Shown here in pieces: positions 44,371 through 53,099 of a DNA stretch of 64,000 nucleotides (within the stretch, counting starts at the first letter, position 1; every line of letters begins with the position of its first letter). The notes beneath the pieces were generated by a model. It saw nothing but the letters and a program-made list of their open reading frames with translations. It was not told the DNA's origin and did no database searches. Made by a program: the position numbers and the translations under genes. Origin of the DNA: Thalassospira lucentensis (GTDB lineage Bacteria > Pseudomonadota > Alphaproteobacteria > Rhodospirillales > Thalassospiraceae). The stretch lies in the NCBI RefSeq assembly GCF_011806425.1, contig NZ_JAATOV010000007.1, forward strand, positions 124,001-188,000, written 5' to 3'.

Positions 44371-45735
44371 ATGTCCGTCATGCAGCTTGCTCTTTACGAA
44401 AAATACGACCTACGCCTGCCGCGCTACACCAGCTATCCAACGGCACCGCATTTCCATGACGGCATCGATGGTCAGGTCTTTGCAAGCTGGCTTGGCGATC
44501 TGGATCCCGACCAACCTTTGTCGCTGTATCTGCATGTCCCCTATTGCGAGGAAATGTGCTGGTTCTGCGGCTGCAACACCAAAATCACCAAGCATTACAA
44601 ACCGGTTGGCACCTATGTCGCCGCCCTTTTGGCGGAACTTGACAGCACGCTTAGCAAACTAAGCCCGGGCCAACGGTTTAGCGTATCGCATATTCATTTT
44701 GGCGGCGGCAGCCCAACCATCCTGCGCGCCGATGATCTGCGCGCCATCATGGCCAAAATCCGCGATAAGGTCGACATCCTGCCCGACGCGGAAATCGCCA
44801 TTGAAATGGACCCGCGCACCGCCAGCAATGATTTGATGGATGCCATGGTTGAATGCGGTTTTAACCGCGCCAGTATCGGCATTCAGGACTTCAATATCGA
44901 CGTGCAAAAGGCCGTCAACCGCGTTCAAAGCTTTGATCTGGTGCGCGATGTGATTGCCGGACTGCGCCATCGTGGCATTCGCGGCATCAATGTTGATCTG
45001 ATGTATGGCCTGCCCAATCAGACGGTCAAATCAATCCGTGAAACCGTCGATCAAACCGTGGAATTATGCCCGGATCGTTTGTCGGTCTTTGGCTATGCCC
45101 ATGTGCCATGGATGAAAAAGCACCAAAACCTGATCCCGACCGAAACCCTGCCCGATACGCAGGAACGCTGGGCACAGTACGAAGAAATCCAAAATCGGTT
45201 GGCTTATCATGACTATGTCGCCATCGGTCTGGACCATTTCGCCCATCCAGCCGACCCGATGGCGCGGGCCCTTTTGGACGGTGCCCTGCATCGTAATTTC
45301 CAAGGTTACACCACCGACCGGGCCGAAGCATTAATCGGGTTTGGACCATCTGCCATTTCATCCCTGCCACAGGGCTATGCGCAGAACGATCCTGCACTGG
45401 CGCGTTGGCAGCGCGCGGTTGAGGACGGCAAATGTGCGATTGAAAAAGGCATTGCTGTTTCCAACGAAGACCGCCTGCGCCGGGACATCATTAACGAACT
45501 GATGTGTAACCTGTCCGTCGATGTCGCTGAAATCTGTGCCGAACACGGCACATCGGCTGATCGCTTCATCCCGGAACTTGATCGTATCAAGGCCATGACC
45601 GCGGATGATATTGTCAAAGTTAACGGCACACACATTGAACTGACCGAAACCGGACGTCCGTTGGTCCGTGCGGTTTGTGCGGCCTTTGACACATACCTTA
45701 ATCACGCGCATGGCCGTCACTCACAAGCGGTCTAA
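44371..45735 (+). CDS. hemN: Oxygen-independent coproporphyrinogen III oxidase
   Basis: HemN is the radical-SAM enzyme that converts coproporphyrinogen III to protoporphyrinogen IX without oxygen. The start was set at ATG 44371 (454 residues, E. coli 457); ATG 44380 is also possible. LRLPRYTSYPTAPHFHDG is the family N-terminus. YCEEMCWFCGC holds the iron-sulfur Cys residues (59, 63, 66). FGGGSPTILRADDLRAIM, EIAIEMDPRTAS and GLPNQTVKSIRETVDQ follow. The upstream FNR-type box indicates anaerobic induction. A strong terminator follows. Confidence 0.95.
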   Translation: MSVMQLALYEKYDLRLPRYTSYPTAPHFHDGIDGQVFASWLGDLDPDQPLSLYLHVPYCEEMCWFCGCNTKITKHYKPVGTYVAALLAELDSTLSKLSPGQRFSVSHIHFGGGSPTILRADDLRAIMAKIRDKVDILPDAEIAIEMDPRTASNDLMDAMVECGFNRASIGIQDFNIDVQKAVNRVQSFDLVRDVIAGLRHRGIRGINVDLMYGLPNQTVKSIRETVDQTVELCPDRLSVFGYAHVPWMKKHQNLIPTETLPDTQERWAQYEEIQNRLAYHDYVAIGLDHFAHPADPMARALLDGALHRNFQGYTTDRAEALIGFGPSAISSLPQGYAQNDPALARWQRAVEDGKCAIEKGIAVSNEDRLRRDIINELMCNLSVDVAEICAEHGTSADRFIPELDRIKAMTADDIVKVNGTHIELTETGRPLVRAVCAAFDTYLNHAHGRHSQAV

Positions 45736-45756
45736 GCGTTCGCACTTCCGTCATAG

Positions 45757-45782
45757 AAAAAGGGGCCATTTGGCCCCTTTTT
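45757..45782 (+). terminator. Bidirectional terminator between hemN and the DMT gene
   Basis: A perfect 12-bp stem (aaaaaggggcca 45757-45768 / tggccccttttt 45771-45782) with A runs before and T runs after (TTTTTATTTTT). It can serve both convergent genes. Confidence 0.92.
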
Positions 45783-45805
45783 ATTTTTAGCCTGTCGCTC
45801 ACGGA

Positions 45806-46735
45806 TTAGGCCGATTTGCGCAAGCTCAGGATCACAATCCCGCTGATCACGACAAGGCCGCCCGCCATCTGGACCGGGCTGATCATTTGCCCCAACACCA
45901 CCCAGGCAAACAGCAATGTGACAATCGGCTCCACATTCATCACCGACGCATTGCGCGCCATATTCAAACGTGGCACCGATATAAACAGAACCGAAAACGC
46001 TGCCCCGTATAACACCACCAACGCGCCAAGCCCGGTCCACCCCGCCGCAGTGCTTGGCAACGCCATGCCACCGGGCACAAGTTTGGCAAATCCGGCAATG
46101 ATCATGCAGCCAAACACGACCACCATCGAAAACATGCTGCGCACCGCCCCCGGCAGTGCCGACAATTTATAATCGGTGATCCAAAGCGCCGCGGAAAACG
46201 ACGTCGCAGCACCAAGGGCAAAGCCAATCCCCTGCCACCAATTCCCACCCAAATCACCATCCATCGCCAAAACCGCGGGTACATCAAGTGCCAACACAAG
46301 CCCCGACAAAATAAACAGCATCAATGCCGCCGCCTTTAAGGTCGGACGCGCCCCACCCAAACCCCACGTCAGCAACGCCAAAATGATCGGAAAACTGTTG
46401 GCGGTCAAAAGGGCCAGCGCAACCGGAATGCGGGCCACCGCCGAATAAAGGCACAGACTTTGGATCGTAATCAAAAGCCCCAATAACACTTGCCATTTGC
46501 CCGACCCTGCTGGCAATCGGATCGTCCGTCCTTGCCACAACACAATCGCAATCAGGATCAAAAGCGCCACGCCGGACCGACACAGGATCGCCAACAGCAA
46601 TCCGGTCCCGTTTTCAAACGCAAGCCTAGCCGCTACGTGATTGCCCGCAAATCCACAAGCCACCAAAACAAGGATCAAAATCGCCAATTGGCGCGGAAAA
46701 TGGGTGGGATGAGAAGCAGCAACATGTGTCGACAT
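45806..46735 (-). CDS. EamA/DMT-family transporter
   Basis: A 309-residue membrane protein with ten helices in two EamA repeats, typical of drug/metabolite exporters. Examples are NHVAARLAFENGTGLLLAIL in the first repeat and VVLYGAAFSVLFISVPRLNM with NVEPIVTLLFAWVVLGQMIS in the second. Substrate unknown. Its divergent partner is a LysR regulator (46923-47927), a common arrangement suggesting that the regulator controls it. Confidence 0.88.
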   Translation of the reverse strand: MSTHVAASHPTHFPRQLAILILVLVACGFAGNHVAARLAFENGTGLLLAILCRSGVALLILIAIVLWQGRTIRLPAGSGKWQVLLGLLITIQSLCLYSAVARIPVALALLTANSFPIILALLTWGLGGARPTLKAAALMLFILSGLVLALDVPAVLAMDGDLGGNWWQGIGFALGAATSFSAALWITDYKLSALPGAVRSMFSMVVVFGCMIIAGFAKLVPGGMALPSTAAGWTGLGALVVLYGAAFSVLFISVPRLNMARNASVMNVEPIVTLLFAWVVLGQMISPVQMAGGLVVISGIVILSLRKSA

Positions 46736-46922
46736 AAATATCTTAAACCCAATTGAATGATTGAAATGCCAGAAGACGCAGAAAACAACGTAAAAACAAT
46801 CGATTAATTAAATTCACTACCCTGCCTGCAACCCTTACCCCAACGGGACAGTAGTCTGAGGTCAACCGCCCCTAGCCGTGCCGGTATCAGGGTAACTCTG
46901 TGTAAGTGCAGGGCCGCCGACT

Positions 46923-47927
46923 ATGCCCACAGAACCCTTGCGTGATAATCCAGATTGCGCGACAAATGCTTTTGAATTCAATTCAAAGATAGAGGGTCAG
47001 TTGGATAATCGCGCAGGGGAAATGGATGTCTTCATCCGGGTGGCAGAACTTAAAAGCTTCTCCGAAGCAGGCCGTAAATTGCATCTGTCGCCATCGGCTG
47101 TCAGCAAACTTGTACCCCGCATCGAAGACCGCCTGTCTACCCGCCTGATCGTGCGGTCCACGCGGGGCTTGCAGCTCACCCCAGAGGGCGAAATTTACTT
47201 GGCGCGTGCGCGTCGGGTATTAGATGAAATTGATGATGCCGAACGCACCGTTGCCAGTGGCGGCAAAGTGGTGCCACGCGGTCGCTTGCGGGTGAATGCG
47301 CCAATTGCCTTTGGGATTAAATATGTTCAGCCGCTTATTCCGGCCTTTTTGGAACGCTTTCCCGAAGTCGAACTGGATTTCTCCCTGACCGATGGGATCA
47401 TTGATCTCCTCGAAGAACGGGCGGATATTGCGATCCGGTCTGGTCCACTGCCCGACTCATCGCTTAAGGCCCGCAAATTGATCGAAAGTCACCGCATCTT
47501 GGTGGCATCGCCCGATTATGTTGCAAAACATGGGCAGCCCGCCCACCCTGATGATCTGGCAAATCATAATTGCCTGCGGTTTAACTTTCCCCTGCCGTTA
47601 AACGAATGGGCGTTTCGCACACCCGGCGCACAAGACCGATTAACCCGGACCGTGTCGGGCAATTTCATGTGCGACAATGGTCCATCCATGCGGCGTATGT
47701 GCCTTTTGGGCATGGGCATTGCCCGGCTTGGCCATTTTCACATTCAGGACGATATCGCTGCCGGGCATCTGGTGGAAATCTTGCCCGACTGGGCGCCAAA
47801 GGATGAACAGCTTATTCATGCGATATTCGCTGGACACGAACATCTTGCCACCCGCATTCGGGCCTTTATCGATTTTCTAACCGATCACATCGATCCGATG
47901 GGAAACGGGGTCCGCATCCCCGCCTAA
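46923..47927 (+). CDS. LysR-family regulator divergent from the DMT exporter
   Basis: Up to 334 residues, with a LysR winged helix (MDVFIRVAELKSFSEAGRKL, then SPSAVSKLVPRIEDRL) and an effector domain (VNAPIAFGIKYVQPLIPAFL onward). The family N-terminus suggests a TTG start at 47001 (LDNRAGEMDVF, preceded by AGAGGG), which would give 308 residues. The ATG at 46923 is listed because it is the longer frame. Probably regulates the divergent exporter; the 187-bp gap is AT-rich. Confidence 0.85.
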   Translation: MPTEPLRDNPDCATNAFEFNSKIEGQLDNRAGEMDVFIRVAELKSFSEAGRKLHLSPSAVSKLVPRIEDRLSTRLIVRSTRGLQLTPEGEIYLARARRVLDEIDDAERTVASGGKVVPRGRLRVNAPIAFGIKYVQPLIPAFLERFPEVELDFSLTDGIIDLLEERADIAIRSGPLPDSSLKARKLIESHRILVASPDYVAKHGQPAHPDDLANHNCLRFNFPLPLNEWAFRTPGAQDRLTRTVSGNFMCDNGPSMRRMCLLGMGIARLGHFHIQDDIAAGHLVEILPDWAPKDEQLIHAIFAGHEHLATRIRAFIDFLTDHIDPMGNGVRIPA

Positions 47928-47949
47928 AACTTACAGCCAAAACGAATTC

Positions 47950-48945
47950 TTACGAAACCGGGGCGTTCAGCAATTCCATACACCGCGCGGCGACCATGCG
48001 TGCCGGGTGCAAGGACGGATGTTCAAACGGCACAAGCTCCGTCGTATCAAGCAACGGCTTGGCATAGTGCCCATCATAAAGTGCTTGATGCAAACGACGA
48101 TGGCGGGTGGATGCCAATCCTTCGGGGGCGTAAATATAAACCCCACCCGGTGCAGCGGCGGCCTCGCAGCACATCGAGACGGAATCGCCGGTCACGATCA
48201 AAACATCTGCCAACGCCAAATAGCCAAAATACGGATTTTCCGCATCCGACATCCAATCATGCAGGTGATATGACACCCCGGCATCCGCCAAACGTTTGGC
48301 TATTAATTCTTCGTTTTCACGCCCGGTTCGGCGGCTTGTTGTCACCAACAAACTGCCATCCACCGCACGGGCCGCATCAATCGCGCGTGTGATCAAACTA
48401 TCGGCCATGGTGGCGGTAAAAGTCGTTTTTTTCGAACTACCACCGATGATCAGGGCAAATTTCGGCCCAGGCAAACCTTTGAAATGGGCACGCCAATTAT
48501 CCGCTTCGATCAAAAGACGGGTTTCTGTAACCCGGTGCGGGGCGCCGGGGATTTGCAAAACATTGTCGCGTGCGGGCATCTGATCGTGGGCGGGCACCGC
48601 AATCAGGTCAAAGTCACTTTCACCGCTATCGGGGCGCATGATCTGACAAATGCAGGTGTGTCCGCGGCTTTGCTTTTTGATCCAGCGCGCAATTGGTGCG
48701 GTTCGCCGCCCGGCTGCAATCACAAGATCCGGCCACGGCGCAATCAGGCGCGATCGCGACGCGTCATCAACCCCGATCAAACTTGCCCCACGAATAAGGT
48801 TGGGAAGCCGCGCCAGCTTGGTATAGCCGATATCAACCCGCTTGAATGGCTTACCTAGCGCCTCGGCAACGCCGATGGCCTGATTGATGTTTCCGGCCCG
48901 ATCATCGGCCAAAACCCAAATCAGGTGTGTGTCTTGTTCGCTCAT
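47950..48945 (-). CDS. ELM1-like (mitochondrial fission ELM1 family) protein
   Basis: This 331-residue protein matches the bacterial relatives of plant ELM1. The start IWVLADDRAGNINQAIGVAE and LPNLIRGASLIGV lead into DLVIAAGRRTAPIARWIKKQ, then ALIIGGSSKKTTF, and VLIVTGDSVSMCCEAAAAPG near residue 260-280. The fold resembles GT-B glycosyltransferases with a nucleotide-sugar type C-terminal domain, so the bacterial role may be in glycan or lipid A assembly rather than fission. No function is established for it here. Convergent with the LysR gene and divergent from dctB. Confidence 0.8.
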   Translation of the reverse strand: MSEQDTHLIWVLADDRAGNINQAIGVAEALGKPFKRVDIGYTKLARLPNLIRGASLIGVDDASRSRLIAPWPDLVIAAGRRTAPIARWIKKQSRGHTCICQIMRPDSGESDFDLIAVPAHDQMPARDNVLQIPGAPHRVTETRLLIEADNWRAHFKGLPGPKFALIIGGSSKKTTFTATMADSLITRAIDAARAVDGSLLVTTSRRTGRENEELIAKRLADAGVSYHLHDWMSDAENPYFGYLALADVLIVTGDSVSMCCEAAAAPGGVYIYAPEGLASTRHRRLHQALYDGHYAKPLLDTTELVPFEHPSLHPARMVAARCMELLNAPVS

Positions 48946-49180
48946 TCAAGGGGAACTTTCTTGATACGATATTGGCGTTATGACAGTGGCGCTTGCCACG
49001 TTCTGCCGTCAAACCCTGCTGCAACGCAGGACCGTGTCCGTGATTGGTACAATCTGATCCATCGATTATCAAGCATCTGACGACAGTTGTGATATTTCGT
49101 GTGTGAATTAAACTTAAATTGTACTTTAATCTGCGAAACCACCTATCTCTAGGTAGTGGAAAGCGAAACGTCCTGAATGG

Positions 49181-51232
49181 GTGGATATGCTTAGAACATC
49201 CGTCTCGGCAAAGCGCACATCGCGTGCTGTCGTTTGCATCTTGTTGCTGCTGCTGCCGGTGACGGTTTGGACCGTGACCGAGTTCTGGCGCGACACCCGT
49301 TTGGTCGACATCGCCCAAGACGGGCGCAACAAGCTTGAACTGTATCGTTCCAACCTTCAAGGCGCGCTTAAAGAACACGAATACCTGCCGATCACGCTGG
49401 CGTCCGACAAACGCATTCTCGATCTTGCTACGGTTGACGATCCGGTCAATGCCGCGCAGGTCAATCTGTATCTTGAAAAACTCGCTGCCGATAGTGGCGC
49501 CTCAGACATCTATTTCATGAACCGCAATGGTACAACGGTTGCGGCAAGTAACTGGAACAGCGACGCGTCCTTTATCGGGCGGAATTTTTCCTTCCGCCCC
49601 TATTTCCAACAGGCCCGCCGGGGTGAAACCGGCCATTACTTTGCCTTTGGCATCACATCGAACGTACCGGGCTATTATATATCGCACCCTGTCCGACCAG
49701 ACGGCGCCACCTTTGACGGGGCGATGGTTGTTAAAACCCATCTGGACCGACTGCTTGAACGCTGGACCAAGGGCGGCGAAAGTGTGCTGGTGACCGACGA
49801 AAACGGCGTCGTCATCATTTCATCGCGTCCGGAATGGCGATTCCACACGATTACCGATTTACCCGCCCGTGAACGCCCACAAATCATCGCATCGCGCAAA
49901 TACGGGGATTCCCCGCTTGATATGATGCCCGTCACCGACGGCGAATGGCCAACCAGCGATGCTGCCGATAACGGTGATGACAGCGATGACTTGGGTGTTC
50001 TGACCTTATCGGACATTGCCGATGAAAATAGCGATAGCATCCCAACAGAAAACGCCGATAACGACACGTCATCAACCGATCCCAGCAATAGCAAACTTGG
50101 TAAGACAACCTATCTCGCCACCAGCAGCACATTGCCCCAACAAGGCTGGCGGATGTTTCTGCTGACAGACAAGGCCATACTTGATCAGTCCGTCATCAGT
50201 GCCGGTGTTATGGCGGGGGCGGCGCATATCATCCTGACCGGATTGGTTTTCATCATCTTGCAGCGTCGCCGTACGATGCTGGAACAACTTGAAATCCGCG
50301 ATTGGTCGCAACGCGAACTCGAACGCCAAGTTCGGCTGCGCACCACCGACCTCATGAGCACCAATTTACGCCTTGCCCAGGAAATCAAAGAACGCGCACG
50401 CACCGAAGATGCCCTGCGTTCGGCGCAAACCGAATTGGTGCAAACCAGTAAACTTGCGGCTCTTGGTCAAATGTCGGCGGGCATCGCGCATGAAATCAAT
50501 CAACCACTGACCGCCATTCGAAGCTACGCGGAAAACGCGCTTAAATTTATCGAACGCGGCAACGAAGACACCGCCAACCGGAACCTGCGCCGCATTTCCG
50601 AACTGACCGACCGCATGGGCCGCATTACCGGCAACCTTAAAACCTTTGCCCGGCGCCCAGAACAGGAAAACCAACGGGTTGATGTCGCCGAACAAATGCA
50701 AAAGGCCATCGACCTGATGCTTGAAACCGGGCGTTCGGATGTCGCCAACATCGTGGTCCACCATACCGCCGACTTAAAACCCGTCATTGCAGAACCAAAT
50801 CAGCTTATTCAGGTTTTCATCAACATCCTTGGCAATGCCGCCGATGCCTGTGCAGGCAAAGATGACCCGAAAATTGATGTTAATATCGCCCAAGGCGATG
50901 ATCGTCTGCTGGTCACGATCAAGGATAATGGGCACGGAATTTTGCCCGATAACCTGCCCAAATTGTTTGATCCGTTCTTCACCACCAAGCCGTTTGGCGA
51001 TGGGTTGGGACTGGGTTTGTCAATTTGCTATGGCATCATACGAAGCTTTGGCGGTACAATCCGTGCGAAAAACCGCCCAAATGGCGGTGCGGCCTTTACC
51101 ATCGAACTGCGCTATCATCCGGGGTCCGACCCCGGCAATAAGGACGGCGACGGACATGGTAATAACCACGCGACACACAATCGGGCACCTGATACGCAAA
51201 TCGACAGCCCGCCGATATCGCAGGAAACATAA
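49181..51232 (+). CDS. dctB: DctB-type sensor histidine kinase for C4-dicarboxylates
   Basis: This 683-residue membrane kinase senses external dicarboxylates and phosphorylates DctD. TM1 (about 16-34) leads into a periplasmic double-Cache-type sensor, and TM2 lies at about 338-360. A coiled coil follows, then the H box ALGQMSAGIAHEINQPLTAI with His437, the N box FINILGNAADAC, and the G boxes DNGHGI and GLGLGLSI. Residues about 262-308 are a Ser/Thr/Asp/Asn-rich, low-complexity insert in the sensor. Start is GTG 49181; ATG 49187 is possible. Its stop lies 60 nt before dctD. In the same run as dctPQM. Confidence 0.9.
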   Translation: MDMLRTSVSAKRTSRAVVCILLLLLPVTVWTVTEFWRDTRLVDIAQDGRNKLELYRSNLQGALKEHEYLPITLASDKRILDLATVDDPVNAAQVNLYLEKLAADSGASDIYFMNRNGTTVAASNWNSDASFIGRNFSFRPYFQQARRGETGHYFAFGITSNVPGYYISHPVRPDGATFDGAMVVKTHLDRLLERWTKGGESVLVTDENGVVIISSRPEWRFHTITDLPARERPQIIASRKYGDSPLDMMPVTDGEWPTSDAADNGDDSDDLGVLTLSDIADENSDSIPTENADNDTSSTDPSNSKLGKTTYLATSSTLPQQGWRMFLLTDKAILDQSVISAGVMAGAAHIILTGLVFIILQRRRTMLEQLEIRDWSQRELERQVRLRTTDLMSTNLRLAQEIKERARTEDALRSAQTELVQTSKLAALGQMSAGIAHEINQPLTAIRSYAENALKFIERGNEDTANRNLRRISELTDRMGRITGNLKTFARRPEQENQRVDVAEQMQKAIDLMLETGRSDVANIVVHHTADLKPVIAEPNQLIQVFINILGNAADACAGKDDPKIDVNIAQGDDRLLVTIKDNGHGILPDNLPKLFDPFFTTKPFGDGLGLGLSICYGIIRSFGGTIRAKNRPNGGAAFTIELRYHPGSDPGNKDGDGHGNNHATHNRAPDTQIDSPPISQET

Positions 51233-51292
51233 CGGATCACGCGCCGGATAAATCTGTCCCCGTGGTTCCCATTCGGATCAAAGGGAAAGCCC

Positions 51293-52669
51293 GTGCAAAC
51301 CACTGCCCATTGCGTTCTTTTTGTTGATGATGATCCCGATGTGCGAGAAGCCGCACAGCAGACCCTTGAACTGGCGGACATCCGGGTAGAAGTATTTGAA
51401 GACGCGCTTTCTGCCCTGGATCGCCTGCGCAAAGGCTGGTCGGGCGTTGTCGTATCTGACATCCGCATGCCCAAAATCGACGGTCTGGCGTTTCTAAGCG
51501 AGGCGCGCAAAATTGATGCGGAAATGCCCGTCATCCTGATTACCGGCCATGGCGACATCGCAACCGCTGTGCGGGCCATGCGCGACGGGGCGTTTGATTT
51601 TATCGAAAAACCGTTTGATCCCGATCTTTTTGTCGACATTACCAAACGCGCCATCAGTCACCGGCAACTGGTTCTTGAAAACAGAATGCTAAAGGTCGAA
51701 TTGGCCCGACACAGCAAAAACGGATCGGGCTTTATCGGCCAAAACCCGGCGATGGAAAAGCTGCGCACCCTGATTGGCAACGTCGCACCGACCAACGCCC
51801 ATGTGTTGATCAATGGCGAAACCGGGTCTGGCAAGGAAGTCATTGCGCGCAACCTGCATGAAATGTCGGGGCGCACCGGACCATTTGTTGCCGTCAATTG
51901 CGGCGCCATGCCCGAACAATTGATTGAATCGGAATTGTTTGGCCACGAAGCCGGTGCATTTACCGGGGCGGACAACAAACGCATTGGCAAATTCGAATTC
52001 GCCGACAAGGGCACGATGTTTCTTGATGAAATCGAAAGCATGCCGCTGTCGCTTCAGATCAAGTTGCTGCGCGTATTACAAGAACGCGCCCTTGAACGCC
52101 TTGGGTCAAACCGTATCCAACCAATTGATTTGCGGGTGGTTGCCGCGACCAAAGTCGATTTGCGCGACGCCGCATCCCGCGGGGAATTTCGCGAAGATTT
52201 ATATTACCGGCTGAACGTCGTGCAACTGCATATCCCACCTCTTCGTGACCGCAAGGACGACATCCCGCTTTTGTTTGAACATTTCACCCGCGATGCCGCC
52301 ACCCGGTTTGACCGCCCAACAAAACCAATCACCCCGACAGAGCAAGCAACGTTCAACGCCTATGACTGGCCGGGCAACGTGCGTGAACTGCGCAACGCCG
52401 CCGAACGCCGCGTGCTGGGCCTTGATCCGCTTGCAACCGGCAAAGACGACAATGCGTTAGAAGTTGTTTCCCTGCCCCAACAAGTCGAAGCCTTTGAAAA
52501 AAGCGTGATCTGCGATGCACTGCGTGAACATGCAGGCAATGTCACGGCAACGGTCGCAAGCCTCGGCCTGCCGCGCAAAACCTTCTATGACAAGCTGACC
52601 AAATACGCCATTGCCCCTGCGGATTTCAGAAAACCGCGCAGTGCTCTTGATGCAAAACCCGCCCAGTAA
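51293..52669 (+). CDS. dctD: DctD-type sigma-54 response regulator
   Basis: A 458-residue activator of sigma-54 RNA polymerase. The receiver domain has FVDDDPDV and the phosphate-accepting Asp56 in VVVSDIRMPK. The AAA+ domain has Walker A GETGSGKE and the sigma-54-contact loop GAFTGA (221-226), plus the Walker B region MFLDEIESMP. A C-terminal Fis-type helix-turn-helix (NVTATVASLGLPRKTFYDKL) binds DNA. GTG 51293 follows AAGGGA. The terminator after it, then a sigma-54 promoter, precede dctP. Confidence 0.93.
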   Translation: MQTTAHCVLFVDDDPDVREAAQQTLELADIRVEVFEDALSALDRLRKGWSGVVVSDIRMPKIDGLAFLSEARKIDAEMPVILITGHGDIATAVRAMRDGAFDFIEKPFDPDLFVDITKRAISHRQLVLENRMLKVELARHSKNGSGFIGQNPAMEKLRTLIGNVAPTNAHVLINGETGSGKEVIARNLHEMSGRTGPFVAVNCGAMPEQLIESELFGHEAGAFTGADNKRIGKFEFADKGTMFLDEIESMPLSLQIKLLRVLQERALERLGSNRIQPIDLRVVAATKVDLRDAASRGEFREDLYYRLNVVQLHIPPLRDRKDDIPLLFEHFTRDAATRFDRPTKPITPTEQATFNAYDWPGNVRELRNAAERRVLGLDPLATGKDDNALEVVSLPQQVEAFEKSVICDALREHAGNVTATVASLGLPRKTFYDKLTKYAIAPADFRKPRSALDAKPAQ

Positions 52670-52679
52670 GGCGGGTTTT
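52654..52679 (+). terminator. Intrinsic terminator overlapping the dctD stop codon
   Basis: A 10-bp stem (aaaacccgcc 52654-52663 / ggcgggtttt 52670-52679) plus TCTTT. The loop CAGTAA carries the dctD stop codon TAA, so the 5' arm is coding. Confidence 0.88.
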
Positions 52680-52850
52680 TCTTTGCCGCTGGCGTCCAAA
52701 TCTGCTGACGCGATGGCCTACTGACCTCGCCCTGCTTTCAGCCATCTATCTTGGATGCCCACGACACCGGCCTCGGTGAACGCTGCCGAAAAGCGACAAA
52801 CCCCGTTGTTTTCTCGTCGAATCACAATCTAACGCGGCATCCTCCACAAC

Positions 52851-52901
52851 ATGTGCGGATTAACACACACACCCCAGGATTGATGTGCGAATTCCCTAAC
52901 A
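52851..52901 (+). promoter_or_regulatory. Two upstream repeats, candidate DctD-binding sites
   Basis: The direct repeats ATGTGCGGAT (52851-52860) and ATGTGCGAAT (52883-52892) are spaced 32 bp apart, about three helical turns. The first is followed by an imperfect opposing half (TGTG-N8-CACA). They lie about 97-137 bp before the sigma-54 promoter, a place typical for enhancer sites of NtrC-family activators. Confidence 0.5.
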
Positions 52902-52987
52902 AAATCAGCAACTTATGCTGCATCGCACACAACCCAAATTGCATATAACTGTTTGTTTTTATGCATTTTTTAGAACATTGCCAAAAC

Positions 52988-53003
52988 TGGCCCACGCCTT
53001 GCT
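52988..53003 (+). promoter_or_regulatory. Sigma-54 promoter of dctPQM
   Basis: TGGCCCACGCCTTGCT has the GG (-24) and GC (-12) dinucleotides 12 bp apart and close to the TGGCAC-N5-TTGCW consensus. It starts 112 bp before the dctP ATG. Together with the adjacent dctD gene this supports induction of the transporter by dicarboxylates. Confidence 0.78.
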
Positions 53004-53099
53004 GATAAGGACACTAGCGCCGCACGGCGTTTCAAAACGACGCCACCAAAAGGCGCGCTACCGGGAAAACGCAACAAATCGTCAAAGGGAGAAATTTTG

